Source: Betaproteobacteria bacterium (lineage in GTDB: Bacteria > Pseudomonadota > Gammaproteobacteria > Burkholderiales > Burkholderiaceae). Taken from it: 6,881 nt of DNA. The notes under the pieces are model-generated. The model saw only the letters and a program-made list of their open reading frames with translations. It made no database searches and was not told where the DNA came from. The stretch lies in contig JAATGO010000012.1 in NCBI GenBank assembly GCA_015654605.1, forward strand, positions 1-6,881. The letters run 5' to 3'. Positions 5,173-6,881 of this stretch are shown here, piece after piece (positions within the stretch are counted from its first letter, which is position 1; the number at the start of each line of letters is the position of its first letter). The translations under genes were made by a program, and so were the position numbers.

Positions 5173-5754
5173 TCACTTGCTCCTCCATGCCATTAACAAC
5201 CCCACCAGGGCGCTAATGATCGCAACAGGTATCAACGGCCAATGCAACACTCCCACCAAGAAAAAGACCACAATAATCAACAATAACGACCAGTGATGTA
5301 TTGCGATAGAAGCGCACGCAGTGCGCAAACCAACGGAGAGCGTCATACCAATCGCCGCGGCAGCCAATCCCTCAAGGAATTCATGCACCCATGCCAATGC
5401 CACTACCTGATGAAGTATCGTCGCCAACAGAACAATTACTAACATGGGAGGAATCAGCAGTGCGCCTACTGCTGCCAAGCTACCTTTTGCACCGCTTAAT
5501 CTATGACCAATGTAGACTGATAGGTTGATCACATTTGATCCAGGCAAAATTTGGCATAACGCTAAAGCACCAAGGAACTCTTCTTCGCTCAACCAGTGTC
5601 GATCAGTCACGACTTCATGATATATCCATGCAGACAAACCACCACCGAAACTGGTCAAACCAACACGGAAAAATAGCGTGATGATCTTCCAGCATGACAC
5701 TGCTTCTATGGAGTTAATGGCAGCTCCAACATGTCCCTGATGTTTAGTTCTCAC
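5173..5754 (-). CDS. chrA: Short-chain chromate-transporter (CHR) family protein, first (N-type) subunit
   Basis: A 193-residue inner-membrane protein with one CHR domain of the N-terminal type. Motifs: FFRVGLTSFGGGLSAW (28-43), RHWLSEEEFLGALALCQILPG (52-72), SNVINLSVYIGHRLSG (73-88), then hydrophobic segments at about 93-117, 125-150 and 157-190. The GTG at 5754 is chosen as start because it is the first start before the conserved region and an in-frame stop (TAA) lies just upstream. No strong ribosome binding site precedes it. A nine-codon frame (5780-5751) ends over this GTG (GTGA overlap) and could couple its translation. The gene lies 35 bases after tctA and one base before the second CHR gene, which indicates one operon. 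Paired CHR genes have been shown in other bacteria to need both products for chromate resistance. That role is only inferred here, since no chrB or other metal-resistance gene is visible. Confidence 0.9.
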   Translation of the reverse strand: MRTKHQGHVGAAINSIEAVSCWKIITLFFRVGLTSFGGGLSAWIYHEVVTDRHWLSEEEFLGALALCQILPGSNVINLSVYIGHRLSGAKGSLAAVGALLIPPMLVIVLLATILHQVVALAWVHEFLEGLAAAAIGMTLSVGLRTACASIAIHHWSLLLIIVVFFLVGVLHWPLIPVAIISALVGLLMAWRSK

Positions 5755-5789
5755 AATAATCTTTTGGTAGACAGGCTCATCTTAATTGT

Positions 5790-6881
5790 TTAATGATGAT
5801 TTTCTACCAACGGTTGTTGTGTCTGGATTTTGGATTCCATCTGTCCTAACTCTTTCTTAGGTTCACGCCGACTCCAGATAGAAGCTCCCATCGAGATCAC
5901 TGCGCATAGCAAGAAGCCTGCTGCGATAGGGCTACGTAAGAAAGCGGTCGGATCACCATTGGAAATAGTCAACGCTTGACGAAATGATTGTTCAAGTGTG
6001 TGTCCCAGGATCATGCCAAATAATAATGGTGCTTTGGGAATGTCAAATTTACGAAATGCATATCCCAACACACCGAAACCAAGTGCCAAGAATAAGTCGA
6101 ACACATCATTGTTAAATGAATATACCCCAGCCGATGCAATAACGAGAATTAAGCTGAGTAACACACCTGGCGGGACATATAAAATACGCGCTAATACACC
6201 GACCAGTGGCAAGTTCAATACCAATAGCATGATATTACCCACATACATGCTCGCAATGAGCCCCCATACTAGGTCTGGTTGTGTATGAAATAGCATAGGT
6301 CCCGGCTGCAAGCCATACATGATAAATGCCCCCATGATCACTGCAGTAGATCCTGAAGCTGGTACACCTAACGCGAGTAAATGAACAAATGCACCACAGG
6401 TGTCTGCATTCGTCGCTGCTTCCGGTGCGGCAACTCCTTCTATCGCACCATGACCAAATTCCTCTGGGTGTTTCGATATCTTCTTTTCCAGAACGTAAGA
6501 AAGCATGGAGGCCAAAGTACCACCAAGCCCAGGAGCGGCACCACATAGAAAACCGACCGTCGTGCCACGAAAAATAGCCGGTCGTGCACGGCGCCATTCC
6601 TTACGCGTAAACCATAGTTTTCCTTCTACACGTACCGTGTGTAGGGTACCGCCCATGGTTCCTTCCACCATACGACTCACTTCTGATATCGCGAATAGGC
6701 CAACGACAACGATAAGGAAATTAACGCGATCTTGCAGCTGCGTCACACCCATCGTGAATCGTGGTACACCACTTTGTAGATCGATACCAATCGTCGCCAA
6801 CCCCAATCCGAGAAATACAGCCATTAACCCCTTTGCTAAGGAGTTCCCTGTGAGTGCACTGACTGTTGATAATGCAAAACA
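5790..6881 (-). CDS. tctA: Tripartite tricarboxylate transporter permease, large subunit TctA (N-terminus beyond window)
   Basis: The large membrane subunit of a TTT-type secondary transporter, which with TctB and a periplasmic TctC binding protein imports carboxylates using an ion gradient. The frame is open to the right edge: the 19 codons before the ATG at 6824 read FALSTVSALTGNSLAKG-like sequence typical of the family, so 6824 is an internal Met. Of about 500 residues, 363 are visible. Motifs by visible residue: GLATIGID and RFTMG near 27-44, GAAPGLGG (114-121), SKHPEEFGHGAIEGVAAPEAA (136-156), LGVPASGSTA (171-180) and MYGLQPGPMLF (188-198). These glycine/proline-rich stretches are the signature of the second TctA repeat. 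At least six hydrophobic segments follow, then a polar tail of about 30 residues ending in NHH. The subunits TctB and TctC, if present, would lie to the right. The gene continues into the CHR pair with no terminator visible in the 35-base gap. Confidence 0.95.
   Translation of the reverse strand, partial: CFALSTVSALTGNSLAKGLMAVFLGLGLATIGIDLQSGVPRFTMGVTQLQDRVNFLIVVVGLFAISEVSRMVEGTMGGTLHTVRVEGKLWFTRKEWRRARPAIFRGTTVGFLCGAAPGLGGTLASMLSYVLEKKISKHPEEFGHGAIEGVAAPEAATNADTCGAFVHLLALGVPASGSTAVIMGAFIMYGLQPGPMLFHTQPDLVWGLIASMYVGNIMLLVLNLPLVGVLARILYVPPGVLLSLILVIASAGVYSFNNDVFDLFLALGFGVLGYAFRKFDIPKAPLLFGMILGHTLEQSFRQALTISNGDPTAFLRSPIAAGFLLCAVISMGASIWSRREPKKELGQMESKIQTQQPLVENHH

Noticed and set aside
6235..6597. 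120-residue minus-strand frame and other frames inside tctA
   Set aside because: Out of frame with the clear TctA sequence, full of Trp and Cys, and no family resemblance.
6822..6824. ATG as the start of tctA
   Set aside because: The frame stays open to the window edge and the upstream residues match the family's conserved sequence.
1..6881. tRNA, rRNA, CRISPR array, insertion sequence or phage attachment site
   Set aside because: No regularly spaced repeats, transposase fragments, terminal inverted repeats or tRNA-like cloverleaf were seen on either strand.

Overview
The window looks like a chromosomal segment of a betaproteobacterium of the order Burkholderiales. Base composition is fairly low in GC for that order, and the intergenic regions are AT-rich. 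The taxonomic guess rests on a trimeric porin of the Burkholderiales type (MKKSLFAMAL signal peptide, SNVTLYG start of the mature protein, C-terminal Phe), a TctA-type tripartite carboxylate transporter subunit, and a paired short-chain chromate-transporter (CHR) module. A low-GC Oxalobacteraceae-like host is my best guess, and the genus cannot be fixed from this sequence.

Layout. Bases 2-541 (+) are the C-terminal effector-binding half of a LysR-type regulator cut by the left edge. Bases 542-1065 hold no convincing gene but contain several inverted repeats. Bases 1066-2319 (+) encode a short YegD-like Hsp70/actin-fold ATPase. From there everything is on the minus strand: a ModA-like binding protein without a signal peptide (2383-3081), a porin gene broken by one frameshift (3249-4260), a dyad-rich AT-rich intergenic region (4261-4634), two adjacent CHR genes (4635-5171 and 5173-5754), and the C-terminal three quarters or so of a TctA permease subunit running off the right edge (5790-6881).

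How the genes may work together. The tctA gene and the two CHR genes are closely spaced (35 nt and 1 nt gaps), so they are probably one operon read right to left. The porin and the ModA-like gene each have their own upstream region, and these share a 13-bp motif that forms part of a TCACTT/AAGTGA dyad lying across the likely -35 region. This suggests co-regulation. A second dyad, ATGCA-N5-TGCAT, fits the T-N11-A rule for LysR-type binding sites. It occurs once after the lysR gene (676-690) and once upstream of the porin (4466-4480). A reasonable inference is a locus for uptake and export of small anions: porin in the outer membrane, TctA and CHR proteins in the inner membrane, and a LysR regulator sensing a ligand. 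No substrate can be named.

No RNA gene, CRISPR array, insertion sequence or attachment site was recognised, and I saw no clear new protein system. The most unusual material is regulatory: the organised dyads between 4294 and 4573, and the possible folded element at 656-740.
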